A stretch of 64,000 nucleotides of DNA from Halobium salinum (GCF_026586625.1 NZ_JAODIW010000005.1:124001-188000); one strand, 5' to 3'. Positions 36,085-44,453 are shown, counted from the first letter of the stretch. Notes: generated from the letters alone by a model not told the origin. Program-made: numbers and translations.

Positions 36085-36492
36085 TCAGCGGAGGTTCAAC
36101 TCTTCGAGGCGCGCCGCGAACGCCTCGGGGTCCATCTCGCTGACGGTTTCGATGCCGTCGGCGACGACGACCGGGTAGTAGTGGCGGTTCTTCTTCGGCT
36201 TCCAGTCGAGGTCGCGCCCGCACTCGTACACCAGTCGGTCGAACTCCGCGTCGAGCGGTCCGTCGATGTCGTCCGGGAGGTAGACGTACGTCCCGTTCCA
36301 CTCCTCCTTGACGTTCCGAACGTTCCGACTGCGTTCGCCGCGTTGGTCGTCTTCACCATGTTCGTCGTGCTCGGCGTTCTCCCCGTCGTCGGAGCCGTCG
36401 GCCCTCTCGGCGTCCGCGTCGTCCTCGTCGCCGGCGAACCGGCGGGACATGCGGTCGGCGACGGCCTTCCCGCGGTCGCTCCGGTCGCTCAT
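36085..36492 (-). CDS. Small acidic partner of ParA (putative ParB-like/adaptor)
   Basis: A 135-residue protein whose ATG overlaps the ParA stop (ATGA at 36489-36492), so the two are translated together. Residues 1-20 are basic, residues 22-62 are a low-complexity Asp/Glu/His region, and residues 68-135 form a conserved-looking domain with GTYVYLPDDIDGPLDAEFDR and a DLDWKPKKNRHYYPVVV strand. I recognise the gene position, typical of a partition adaptor, rather than a known ParB fold; no HTH is visible. It likely links DNA to the ATPase. Confidence 0.6.
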   Translation of the reverse strand: MSDRSDRGKAVADRMSRRFAGDEDDADAERADGSDDGENAEHDEHGEDDQRGERSRNVRNVKEEWNGTYVYLPDDIDGPLDAEFDRLVYECGRDLDWKPKKNRHYYPVVVADGIETVSEMDPEAFAARLEELNLR

Positions 36493-37295
36493 CGCGCCAC
36501 CTCCTGTCTCCCGGCGAGCTCGTGGAAGTGGTCGGCGAGGTCGAGGAGGACCTCGCGCTGGTCGCAGTCCTCGTCGTGTGCGAACATCGAGACGCCGGCG
36601 TTGAACGCCCGCTTGATGGCCGCGCGGGAGCGCAGTTCGTACACCGGGATGCGGTCGGCGAACGTATCGTCGAACCACTCCAGCATCCCCTTCTGTTCCC
36701 CGTCGAGGGGGTAGTCGACGTTCGAGACGACGAGCGCGCGTTCGTTGATGCTCGTCCCGTAGTTGTCCTCCAAGGTGTCGATCTGCTTGAACAGCAGGTC
36801 GAGGGCGCGGATGCTGGTGTCCTCAGCCTCCGCGGGGATGAGGAGGTTCGGACAGGCGAGTAGCGCGTTGTCGGTGAGGATTCCGAGGGAGGGTGGACAG
36901 TCGACGACCACGAAGTCGTACCCCTCTACGTCCTCGAGAAGCATCGAGAGTCGCTCGCGTCCGCGCATCGCGCTGACGAGCTCCTGTTCTAAGTTGAACA
37001 TGTCGATGTTCGCAGGGAGCACGTCGAACTCGTCGTGTTCGTAGACGAGCGCCGAGACGTCGTGCTCGCCGGGGTCGGTGAGCGCGTCGTACAGTGACGG
37101 CGGCTCCTGCGTGTAGGCCTCGTCGTAGCCGACGCCGGTGGTCAGGTAGCCCTGGGGGTCGAGGTCGACGACGAGCACGTCGGCGCCGCGGTACGCGAGC
37201 GCGCCCGCGGCGTTGATAGCGACGGTCGTCTTGCCGACGCCGCCCTTCTGATTCGAGACGACGATGGGGTACGGTTCGGAACGTTCGGAGCTCAT
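36489..37295 (-). CDS. parA: ParA/Soj-family partition ATPase
   Basis: The 268-residue ATPase has the deviant Walker A KGGVGKTT (residues 17-24) with the signature lysine, the switch I-type DLDPQGYLTTG, Walker B FVVVDCPPSLG and the later VVSNVDY segment. ParA proteins segregate plasmids or chromosomes by forming ATP-dependent gradients on the nucleoid. The ATG at 37293-37295 begins MSSERSE; an upstream GTG at 37320-37322 in the same frame is possible and sits closer to the TATA-like TTTAAG at about 37338-37343. No replication initiator gene is adjacent, so this may be a chromosomal or captured plasmid partition module. Confidence 0.88.
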   Translation of the reverse strand: MSSERSEPYPIVVSNQKGGVGKTTVAINAAGALAYRGADVLVVDLDPQGYLTTGVGYDEAYTQEPPSLYDALTDPGEHDVSALVYEHDEFDVLPANIDMFNLEQELVSAMRGRERLSMLLEDVEGYDFVVVDCPPSLGILTDNALLACPNLLIPAEAEDTSIRALDLLFKQIDTLEDNYGTSINERALVVSNVDYPLDGEQKGMLEWFDDTFADRIPVYELRSRAAIKRAFNAGVSMFAHDEDCDQREVLLDLADHFHELAGRQEVAR

Positions 37296-37337
37296 CACGT
37301 GTTCACCTGGGTCGGACGTCACTGCACGGTGAACGGG

Positions 37338-37366
37338 CTTAAATCTCCGTCAGACACGTGTCTGAC
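37338..37366 (-). promoter_or_regulatory. parA promoter with 18-bp perfect palindrome
   Basis: GTCAGACACGTGTCTGAC at 37349-37366 is its own reverse complement over all 18 bp. It lies directly upstream of the TATA-like TTTAAG (minus strand, about 37338-37343) of the parA unit, at the place of the BRE. Such a site suits autoregulation of the partition operon. Confidence 0.55.
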
Positions 37367-37862
37367 TACCGGCCGTCGTCGGTTGGGCGACCACCCATCG
37401 GAACGGTGGACCCCCCGACCGTCGGTAAGAGATAATCGGTAGTAAACCACTTATTGGGCAGTATTCCGAACTAGTTCGGCGCGCCGACCGTGATCGGGAG
37501 ACGTAGGGAAGAGGCCATTTGTCGTTCTCCCTTTGCTCTGCTTCGACGCGCTGATTCGAGTGAACGGTCGGCGCGTTCGGCGCGTTTTGAGTAGTGCACA
37601 CTGCTCAAATATTCCGCCTGGTTCGGTGGCCCATCTCGAGATTTTCCTGTGCTGGACAGTAATCATCGAACGTCGACGCATGTCCGATCGATACTGCGAG
37701 CATCGTCGTCGCGGCCAACGAGCACAACGGAGTCGGAACGGTGAACGTTCCGAACACAGTGTGATGGTAGAACGACCCGGGCCCGGTTCGACTGGGACAC
37801 CCATCGTACTCGCCACCGCCGACTCCACCACGTCGAGACGCTACCGCGCGGATACTGCCGGC
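37367..37862. other. Gene-poor stretch upstream of parA
   Basis: No convincing coding region is seen. Isolated copies of the iteron core occur here, for example GTTCGGCGC with flanking GGTCGGCGC around 37566-37583 and TTCGGCGCGCC near 37471-37481. GC content is visibly lower than in the catabolic cluster to the left. Confidence 0.4.
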
Positions 37863-37863
37863 G

Positions 37864-38072
37864 GTGTTCGGCGGAGTTCCCGTAGAGTGTGAATCCGTCG
37901 TGACTGTCGTGTTCACCGGAGTCGCCGTATTCGGCGCTCAGTTCGAGTTCGATGCTCACCTCGCGTTCGTCGTGCTCGTCACGCTCGTAATGTTCGGTGG
38001 GTTCGACACATTCGGCACATTCGTCGCGTTTAGCGCGTTTGGTGCATTCTGCGCGTTCGGCGCGTTCGGAAT
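37864..38072. repeat. Phased 9-bp iteron array near parA (candidate centromere)
   Basis: Twelve adjoining 9-bp units with consensus RYRTTCGKC can be laid out without gaps from 37963 to 38070: for example GCGTTCGTC (37963), ATGTTCGGT (37990), ACATTCGGC (38008), ACATTCGTC (38017), GCGTTTAGC (38026), GCGTTCGGC (38053). Weaker units keep the same 9-bp phase back to about 37864 (GTGTTCGGC at 37864, GTGTTCACC at 37909, GTATTCGGC at 37927). On the minus strand this would encode an Asn-Ala-Pro-like tripeptide repeat, but the frame is short and interrupted, so I read it as DNA repeats. Confidence 0.6.
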
Positions 38073-38722
38073 TCCGAACGTAGAGAAGGTGGCGACTCGG
38101 TCGCTCGCTTCCTGTCTCGAGTTCGGTACCACTCTCCGGATCACTCGAACGTCGCTCGACGTTCCCGACTACCCCACGCCTTCAGTCGAGAACGCTCACG
38201 ACATCAGGGTGGGTGGCCATCACTCGTCCCGTAGTCGTTCTCGCCGTGAGACTGCGTACCGTGCGGAGGGGTCGGAACGCACGGTCGTCTCGGGGCCTCG
38301 GATAAACGGGTTATACGATTAAGCCAGAAGCCAATGCCAACGTAGCCCTTCTGTTCTCCTGTATGGCACGGAGAAGCAGTGCCGACGAGCGAGTGGGAGC
38401 AACCGAGTCGAAATTATACCTTCCCGCCGGGTCCAACCCGTCGTTCGTGGTCAGTCGCTTGGAGCGGGTTTGGGGGACGCTGTTCAACCACGGCGTAGAA
38501 GCGGAGACGTAGCCGCGGACGAACACGGTGAAACGGTCGGCTCGGAGCAGATGGGTCGGTTCCGACTGGACTCCTCAGTCCGAACCGACACCCGTGAGAC
38601 GGGAGTTCTCCTGTAGTACCTCCCGCTTCAGTAGCGAGCGTTACACCGTGGACTTCGTCGGGCGTCTGAAGAACCGTTAAGTACAGCGGTCGTGTTGCTA
38701 GAGACCGCTATCCGAGAGAACA
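38073..38722. other. Non-coding stretch between iterons and the HTH-10 gene
   Basis: No gene is supported. It includes the first copy of a diverged ~130-bp duplication (38302-38430; see the second at 39552-39678) starting ATAAACGGGTTATA. A TATA-like CCGTTAAGTAC at about 38674-38684 serves the regulator gene at 38723, implying a leader of roughly 15-20 nt. Confidence 0.4.
38302..38430 (+). repeat. First copy of a ~130-bp duplicated leader-like sequence
   Basis: It begins with ATAAACGGGTTATA (38302-38315), continues through GTATGGCACG- and GAGTCGAAATTATAC-type segments, and ends CTTCCCGCCG (38420-38429). The same landmarks in the same order and nearly the same spacing (118 versus 117 bp) appear at 39552-39678 in front of the DmdA-like gene. 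Here no gene of that family follows, so it may be a relic of a former duplicate. Confidence 0.5.
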
Positions 38723-39388
38723 ATGACCGATATCAAAGCGGTCGTCCGAATCCAGCACCCCGACATAGTACTCACAGAGACGGTCTGTCACGACCAGAGC
38801 TCCACGGTCAGGTCGGTGTCGGAGGCGGGAACTGACCCGACGTCGGGGAAGTTCTTCTACCACATAGAGTCGTCCGATTTCCGCCAGTTCGAAGAGGGGT
38901 TGCGAAACGACAGAACCGTTGGTGAATTCGAACGAGTCATCGAGACCAGAGACAGAGAGGCAATCTACAGCTTCGAGTATACGGACGAAGCGAAAATCGT
39001 CTCTCCGGTCGTCTCGGCCGCGAACGGCGTCGTTCTCGACATGGAGAACGAGGGAGACGCGTGGGTCCTATCGGTGTGGGTCCCCGAACGCACGGACCTG
39101 GCCCACGTCTGGGACTACGCACGACAGCACGGGATCGATATCGAGCTGCTCCGGGTGAACGATTACGACAGCTTAGGTGATACGGACGCCGGGCTGACCG
39201 ATAGCCAACGAAAAGCGCTCCTCGTCGCGGTCGAACGGGGGTACTTCGAAGAGCCACGGGACGCGACCCTCAGCGAGGTCGCCGCCGACCTGGGTATCTC
39301 TCAACCCGCAGCTAGCGGTCTCCTTCGGCGTGGGATGAAGCGACTCGTCGTCTCGTCCGTGGTCGACGACAGCGAACGGCCGGAGTGA
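38723..39388 (+). CDS. Bacterio-opsin-activator-type HTH-10 transcription regulator
   Basis: A 221-residue regulator of the haloarchaeal Bat/HTH-10 family. The N-terminal 150 residues form a BAT sensor-like domain; the C-terminus carries LTDSQRKALLVAVERGYFEEPRDATLSEVA (about 158-187), followed by GISQPAASGLLRRGMKRL, the HTH-10 recognition part. Many such regulators control a neighbouring catabolic gene; here that is the DmdA-like demethylase 380 bp downstream on the same strand. No separate signal-receiver domain is present. Confidence 0.85.
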   Translation: MTDIKAVVRIQHPDIVLTETVCHDQSSTVRSVSEAGTDPTSGKFFYHIESSDFRQFEEGLRNDRTVGEFERVIETRDREAIYSFEYTDEAKIVSPVVSAANGVVLDMENEGDAWVLSVWVPERTDLAHVWDYARQHGIDIELLRVNDYDSLGDTDAGLTDSQRKALLVAVERGYFEEPRDATLSEVAADLGISQPAASGLLRRGMKRLVVSSVVDDSERPE

Positions 39389-39767
39389 TAGAACAGTACA
39401 TCGGCCCGGAGCGACGATAGACACGCAGCGATATCGTCATCGCGTTCTCTGCCGGGAGTCCTCCAGTTGTGGTTGCCCCTCGTTGTTCGCACCGTTACGC
39501 CGAGCACCGTGCCGAAAGGGTCGAAGAGTCATGGTATTCGCTATCATTGGTATAAACGGGTTATATCGATAAGCTGCAGAACAATGCGGTCTCGGGTCGT
39601 CCGTGCTCCCGTATGCTACGTCAGAGGCTCGTCGACGACCGAAGGGGCGTCACCGAATCGAAGCTCTTCCTTCCCGCCGTGGTCTCGCCACTCGACCCCG
39701 GCCGGTTCGGACGCCTCCGGGCGAACCTGGCTACCCAATGCGGCGGATTAAGGAAAGGAGAGCGCCA
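39389..39767 (+). promoter_or_regulatory. Promoter and long leader of the DmdA-like gene
   Basis: The second copy of the duplicated sequence lies at 39552-39678. Its GTTATATCG (39560-39568) is a good TATA-like box, which would leave a leader of roughly 170 nt before the ATG at 39768, unusually long for haloarchaea. GGAAAGGAGAG just before the ATG is Shine-Dalgarno-like. An alternative is a start codon within the leader in the same frame (39603), but that extension has poor coding character. Confidence 0.45.
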
Positions 39768-41144
39768 ATGACGGGACACAACCACCATCCGAACCACCCC
39801 AGCGTCGACCAGTCGGACCGTACCGTCCCCAGAAACCTCCGTCAGACGGGCGACGCGGACGTCGACCTCCTGATGTCCACCCGGGTTCGGCAGTCGCCGT
39901 TCTGGCACCTCTCGGTCGAAGAGGGGTGTCGGCAGGCGACGGTCTACAACCACATGTGCCACCCTCGCGGGTACATCGACCCCGAAGAGGGAGGGTTGGA
40001 GGCCGAGTACGAGCACCTGGTCGACGACGTGACGCTGATGGACGTCGCAGTCGAGCGCCAGATTCGTGTCGCGGGCCCCGACGCCGAGTCGTTCGTCAAC
40101 TACGTGGTCACGCGAGATGCGACCGACATCGAGCCGATGCGTGGCAAGTACGCCATCTGCTGTAACCCCGAGGGCGGTATCCTCAACGACTTCGTCCTGT
40201 TGCGACTCGACGACGACGAGTTCTGGTTCTCCATCGCCGACTCCGACCTGTTGCAGTGGCTACAAGGGGTCACCGTCCAGTCCGACTTCGAGGTCGACAT
40301 CGACGAGATCGACGTCTCGCCGATGCAGGTCCAGGGTCCGAAGTCGCCCGACGTGATGACGTCACTCCTCGGCGACGTTATCGAGGACATCCCGTACTAC
40401 GGACTGATGGAAGCGACGGTCGGCGGCGTCCCGGTGCTCGTGAGTCAGACGGGCTTCTCCGGAGAGGCGGGGTTCGAAATCTACGTCCGCGAGGCGTCGA
40501 AGAACGCCGAAGCGGTGTGGAACCCGGTGCTCGAGACGGTCAAAGACCACGGCGGTGCCGCGACGGCGATCTCCCATCAGCGACGTATCGCCGCCGGAAT
40601 CCTGTCGCTGGGACAGGATATGGACCACGAGACGTCGCCGTTCCAGGTCAATCTCGGGTATCAGGTCCCGGACGACAAGGCCGCCGACTACGTCGGCAAA
40701 GCCGAACTGGAGCGCCAGCGGGACGCCATCGAGAACGGCGAGTTCCCGTTCACGCACAAACTGGTCGGCCTGAAGATGGCCGGCGAACCCATCATGGACT
40801 ACGCCCCAGACTTCTGGCTCGTCTCGGACCCCGAGACCGGCGAGGAGTGTGGCTACCTGACGTCGGCGTGGTGGAATCCGGACCTCGAGACCAACATCGG
40901 CCTCGGATTCGTGCCGGCATCGACGTTGCAGGCCGCGACCGACGTTCCGCTCGACGACTCGATATACGACGTGGACGTCGACGTGGAGTTCGAAGTACAC
41001 CTCCCGGACGAGTACGCCGACGAACCAGGCGAACCCGTATTCGCGACGCTGGCGAAGGTTCCGTTCAAGGAGTCGGTCAACCCCAGCGCCCGCGAACAGG
41101 CCAAGATTCACGCCCGGGACGAGATGGGTGGGTCGAAGTCGTAG
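39768..41144 (+). CDS. DmdA/GcvT-family tetrahydrofolate-dependent demethylase (DMSP demethylase-like)
   Basis: The 458-residue protein belongs to the aminomethyltransferase (GcvT) superfamily and most resembles DmdA: ATVYNHMCHPRGY, DVAVERQIRVAGPDA, GGILNDFVLLRL, WFSIADSDLLQW, VSPMQVQGPKSPDV and GFSGEAGFEIYV occur in DmdA order. DmdA moves a methyl group from dimethylsulfoniopropionate to tetrahydrofolate; relatives demethylate other S-, N- or O-methyl compounds, so substrate is uncertain. It is about 80 residues longer than typical DmdA. Thiolase and DUF35 genes follow, and an HTH-10 regulator precedes. Confidence 0.72.
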   Translation: MTGHNHHPNHPSVDQSDRTVPRNLRQTGDADVDLLMSTRVRQSPFWHLSVEEGCRQATVYNHMCHPRGYIDPEEGGLEAEYEHLVDDVTLMDVAVERQIRVAGPDAESFVNYVVTRDATDIEPMRGKYAICCNPEGGILNDFVLLRLDDDEFWFSIADSDLLQWLQGVTVQSDFEVDIDEIDVSPMQVQGPKSPDVMTSLLGDVIEDIPYYGLMEATVGGVPVLVSQTGFSGEAGFEIYVREASKNAEAVWNPVLETVKDHGGAATAISHQRRIAAGILSLGQDMDHETSPFQVNLGYQVPDDKAADYVGKAELERQRDAIENGEFPFTHKLVGLKMAGEPIMDYAPDFWLVSDPETGEECGYLTSAWWNPDLETNIGLGFVPASTLQAATDVPLDDSIYDVDVDVEFEVHLPDEYADEPGEPVFATLAKVPFKESVNPSAREQAKIHARDEMGGSKS

Positions 41145-41197
41145 TCGGCGGACGAATGCGAATGGCTAACAATCACCACTGAAACCAATAAAGACGC

Positions 41198-42367
41198 ATG
41201 CCAGAACCAGTCATCGCGTCGGTCGGCGCCTCGCCGCTCGGCCGCACGGACCTCCCGGGCCGCGACCTGTTTTCGGTCGCCCTCGCGGAGGCGTTCGACG
41301 GACTGCCCGACCCCGCCGACCTCGTCGAGGCGGTGTACGTCGGCAACCAGTCGGAGAGCTACGAACACCAGATCATGTACGGGACGCTGTTGGCCGAGTG
41401 GGCCGGCCTCCGTCACGTCCCCGCCGAGCGGGTCGAGGGGTGTGCCGCCGCGGGCGCGCTCGCGCTGCGCCACGCCGTGAAAGACGTCCGCAACGGGGAA
41501 CACGAGGCCGTGCTCGCCTGTGGCGTCGAGAAGATGACCTCCGCGGGCACGAGCGGCGCGACGGACGCCCTGTCGGCGGCGTTCGACCGAGCCATCGAGC
41601 AGCGTTCCGGTATCACCGCGCCCAGCCAGTACGCACTGCTCGCCCAGCGTTACCTCCACGAGACGGACGCCACGGAGCGCGACCTCGCCGAAATCGCGGT
41701 GAAGAACCACGCCAACGCCGCGCACAACCCCCGGGCACAGTTCCCGAAGGAGATAGACGTGGCGACGGTCCTGGACTCCGACCCCATCGCCCCGCCGCTG
41801 AAGCTCTTCGACTGCGCGCCGGTCGGTGACGGCGCCGCGGCCGTTCTCGTGACGACCGAGGAGTTGGCGGCCGACCTCGACCGCCCGCAGGTGCGCGTCG
41901 CGGGCAGCGGCGCCTCCGCGAACAACATCGCGGTCGCCGAGCGGGACATGACGGACATCGCGGGCGCTCGCATCGCCGCCGAGACGGCCTACGAGGAGGC
42001 GGGCATCGACGCCACCGATGTCGACTTCGCGGAGGTCCACGACGCCTTCACCGTCTGTGAGGCGCTGCTCGCGGAGGCCGTCGGCTTCGCCCCCTCCGGG
42101 ATGGGCTATCAGAGCTACCGGGAGCCGGCGGAACGGGCCGACGGCTGGACGGACGTGCAGTTGAGTCCGAGCGGCGGGCTGAAGGCCCGCGGCCACCCCA
42201 TCGGCGCGACCGGACTCTTGCAGGCGCTCGAAGCCTACGAACAGCTCACGGGGGCCGCAGGCGACCGCGCGGTCGAGGGGGCCGAGACGGCCCTGTTGCT
42301 CAACGAAGGGGGCGTCGCGGACGCCGTCACCGTCGGTCACGTGCTCACGACGGCGGAGGCACCATGA
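41198..42367 (+). CDS. Thiolase-family acetyl-CoA acyltransferase
   Basis: A 389-residue thiolase of the SCP-x/archaeal type. The nucleophile cysteine is in VEGCAAAGALAL (about residue 84), FAEVHDAFTVCEALL holds the catalytic His region, and GGLKARGHPIGATG near the C-terminus gives the second active-site loop. Such thiolases work with a DUF35 partner that follows at once (ATGA overlap). They condense or cleave acyl-CoA; in haloarchaea the pair often forms a complex with HMG-CoA synthase-type enzymes, absent here. It starts 53 bp after the demethylase stop. Confidence 0.87.
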   Translation: MPEPVIASVGASPLGRTDLPGRDLFSVALAEAFDGLPDPADLVEAVYVGNQSESYEHQIMYGTLLAEWAGLRHVPAERVEGCAAAGALALRHAVKDVRNGEHEAVLACGVEKMTSAGTSGATDALSAAFDRAIEQRSGITAPSQYALLAQRYLHETDATERDLAEIAVKNHANAAHNPRAQFPKEIDVATVLDSDPIAPPLKLFDCAPVGDGAAAVLVTTEELAADLDRPQVRVAGSGASANNIAVAERDMTDIAGARIAAETAYEEAGIDATDVDFAEVHDAFTVCEALLAEAVGFAPSGMGYQSYREPAERADGWTDVQLSPSGGLKARGHPIGATGLLQALEAYEQLTGAAGDRAVEGAETALLLNEGGVADAVTVGHVLTTAEAP

Positions 42368-42795
42368 GCGACGCCGACCTCGACGCGACCGACCCGCGGA
42401 CGCTCCCGGGCTTCTTCGACGCCCTCGCGGACGGCGAACTCCTCGGCGGAGTCTGTGCGGACTGCGGGCAGGTGCTGTTGCCGCCGCGGCCGGCCTGCTA
42501 CGCCTGCGGCAGTCGCGCCGTCGACGTCGAACCCCAGTCACACGACGGTGAAATCTACACGTACACGGCGGTCCACACGCCGCCGCCGGCGTTCGCGGCG
42601 GACGCACCCTACACGGTCGCCGTCGTGGCGCTCGCGGACGGCGGCCGCCTCCTCGGGCGCGTGGCCGCCGACTACGCCGACGTCGCTATCGGCGACCCGG
42701 TCGAACTCACGGTGCGCGAGCCGACGGCCGCGGAGCGGGAAGTCGCACTCGACTACGAGACCGACTGGCCGGTCCACGTCTTCGAGCCGCGGTGA
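42364..42795 (+). CDS. DUF35 zinc-ribbon/OB-fold acyl-CoA-associated protein
   Basis: A 143-residue protein with a rubredoxin-like zinc ribbon (C-x2-C in CADCGQ and C-x2-C in CYACGS, about residues 34-55) and an OB-fold beginning GEIYTYTAVHTPPPAF. This is the standard partner of archaeal thiolases, thought to channel acyl-CoA. Its ATG overlaps the thiolase stop. It is the last GC-rich gene before the accessory region. Confidence 0.88.
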   Translation: MSDADLDATDPRTLPGFFDALADGELLGGVCADCGQVLLPPRPACYACGSRAVDVEPQSHDGEIYTYTAVHTPPPAFAADAPYTVAVVALADGGRLLGRVAADYADVAIGDPVELTVREPTAAEREVALDYETDWPVHVFEPR

Positions 42796-42869
42796 GGGCC
42801 GTCCGGTCGTCGATACTCTGCACCCATGGCGATATCGACTGCAGCCGGCCATACAACGTTGTGGGCATC

Positions 42870-43299
42870 ATGATACCGATTACATCGTCAGGAAGCTGTC
42901 CGCCGTCGACCCGACCGGGCTGCATGATCTCGTCACCGGCAGTGGCTCAACGTGCGTCTTCCCGCGCGCATACCAGTGGGAGACGGAGGACCACCTCACC
43001 GACAACGTGATGTACTCGCTGCTGCGCAGATTTACGCTGCAACCGACGTCGACGACGAGACGAAGACTGCAGAACTCGAGGTCCTCGTCGAACGGGCGGC
43101 CCACGTCGGGATCGCTATCTCAGTCGATGCAGCGAGGAACGACCTCGGGGAACACGATATCGAAGTCCCGTCGTACAGTTGGGTGCATCCGAACGACTTT
43201 CGTCTCTTCGAACTCCACGGACGATGTTACCCGTGGGCGACCGAGGAGGCGTTGCTCGAGGCTACGGACGAGCTGCCAGAGTTACCACGGCCAGGGTAG
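42870..43299 (+). pseudogene. Frameshifted ORF of unknown family
   Basis: Two plus-strand frames carry one apparent protein. The first (about 42875-43028) reads DYIVRKLSAVDPTGLHDLV and later DHLTDNVMYSLLR; the second (about 43028-43299) continues QIYAATDVDDETKTAELEVL and ends with YSWVHPNDFRLFELHG, PWATEEALLEAT and TAG at 43297. A single-base indel near 43,028 would rejoin them. No start codon is convincing. Haloarchaeal composition of both parts argues it was real. I do not recognise the family. Confidence 0.4.
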
Positions 43300-43788
43300 G
43301 AGCAGTAGGTGATCGGCAGACGCAGACAGTCGGACTCACGTTGGTCAAATCAACGCTTCGACAGCGGTGTGTTCACAAAACGGCCGCTCTCGAACGAGAT
43401 GAGTACGTCCGTTACTGTCGATAACCAGCGTATCGTCCGTCCTTTCGATGGAGCCGGTTCACCTCGTCGAGGCGGCTTCAATCGCGATTCAATTTAAGTA
43501 CTGTCGACGGGTTCTGGGTGCTGAGGAGCGTTCGAGGAGGTACCCCAGTCCGTAGTTCCGCGATACTCCAGAGGGAGCAGTAGAGGGAAGCCGCGAGGGA
43601 GACCGTTACTAGAGTTGTTCCCGTGGATTCTTTCATTTCCAGTAACTGGTTTGATGGAGTAGATATGTATTGCGACCAGTTAGGTGGCTGCCTCGAGAAC
43701 GATGCTGGCGACCATCCACAGATCAGCACGTGACTCGGACGGTCTGCAGAGAACACCAGTGCGAGGAGAACTCGTTCATCGGCACTGT
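43300..43788. other. Gene-free accessory DNA
   Basis: Nothing convincing is encoded in either strand. AT content rises and stop codons are frequent. It probably represents decayed insertion DNA between the broken ORF and the transposase relic. Confidence 0.3.
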
Positions 43789-44404
43789 CTAGTTAGCCTC
43801 CTCGACCGGTGTTCGTCCATCAAGTGCTTGATACGGCCGTTGAAAATTATACTAGTGGCCGAACAGCGCAAGTCACCGGCGAACGCTCAGCCGACTGCCC
43901 ACCCACGAATTATGGAAGCGGTCGACTCGCATTTTGAAGGTGTGAAACCACTTATCGAGATGGTTTCTGTCGGTATAGTCGACCTGACCGCTCAACCCTA
44001 ATCGAGAGAGGGCAGTCCGGTAGCCGAACTGGTCGACCAGAAACACCGTGTCTTCACAGTCATGTTTCTCAGCGACTCGGTAAAGGGATGCAGCCGCCGG
44101 ATCGGTTCCGTGTCGTTTGAACAGCTGTACGTCGAGAAGTAATTTTGTGTCGAGGTCTATTGCAGCATACAACCAAGATCACTCGCCATTGATTTTGACA
44201 GCGGTTTCGTCGACCGCGACCCGCTTCGGCTGTGCCGTCACCAGAACGCTCCGCGTTCTGGCTGGCTGCACGGAGCTCCGCTCTCGTGAACGAAGGCGGG
44301 TCAGGAACGCTGTCAGCCAAGCGGTGAACCCATTGGAAAATCGCCTGAAACGACCGATCTACGCCGATCAAGTGTAGAATCGCTTCTGTCTCTCTGAGCG
44401 ATAA
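43789..44404 (-). pseudogene. Decayed IS6-type transposase
   Basis: Pieces of one DDE transposase appear in order on the minus strand in more than one frame. AAGLSLRETEAILHLIGVDR lies near 44404-44345, an AIDLDTKLLLDVQLFKRHGTD block near 44172-44100, FLVDQFGYRTALSRLGLSG and TDRNHLDKWFHTFKMRVDRF down to about 43920, and the usual end QRPYQALDGRTPVEEA with a stop at 43789-43791. These are hallmarks of the haloarchaeal IS6 family (ISH15-like). At least two frame changes and missing segments make it inactive. Terminal inverted repeats are not recognisable. Confidence 0.75.
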
Positions 44405-44417
44405 CCCGGCAGCGGGA

Positions 44418-44453
44418 GCGGACGGCGACGCCCGTTAGGGCGTTCGCCGTCCG
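44418..44453. repeat. GC-rich hairpin
   Basis: GCGGACGGCG-ACGCCC, a TTAG-type loop and GGGCGTTCGCCGTCCGC form an almost perfect 16-17 bp stem between 44418 and 44453. It lies beside the 5' end of the transposase relic and could be part of its old end or a terminator-like structure. Confidence 0.4.

Noticed and set aside
37956-38144. Minus-strand ORF with Asn-Ala-Pro-like repeats over the iterons
   Set aside because: Short, no domain, and explained by the same DNA repeat.
37864-38322. Plus-strand ORF of 152 codons with Phe-Gly-Ala tripeptide pattern over the iterons
   Set aside because: The pattern is a direct product of the 9-bp DNA repeat; the rest of the frame lacks protein character.
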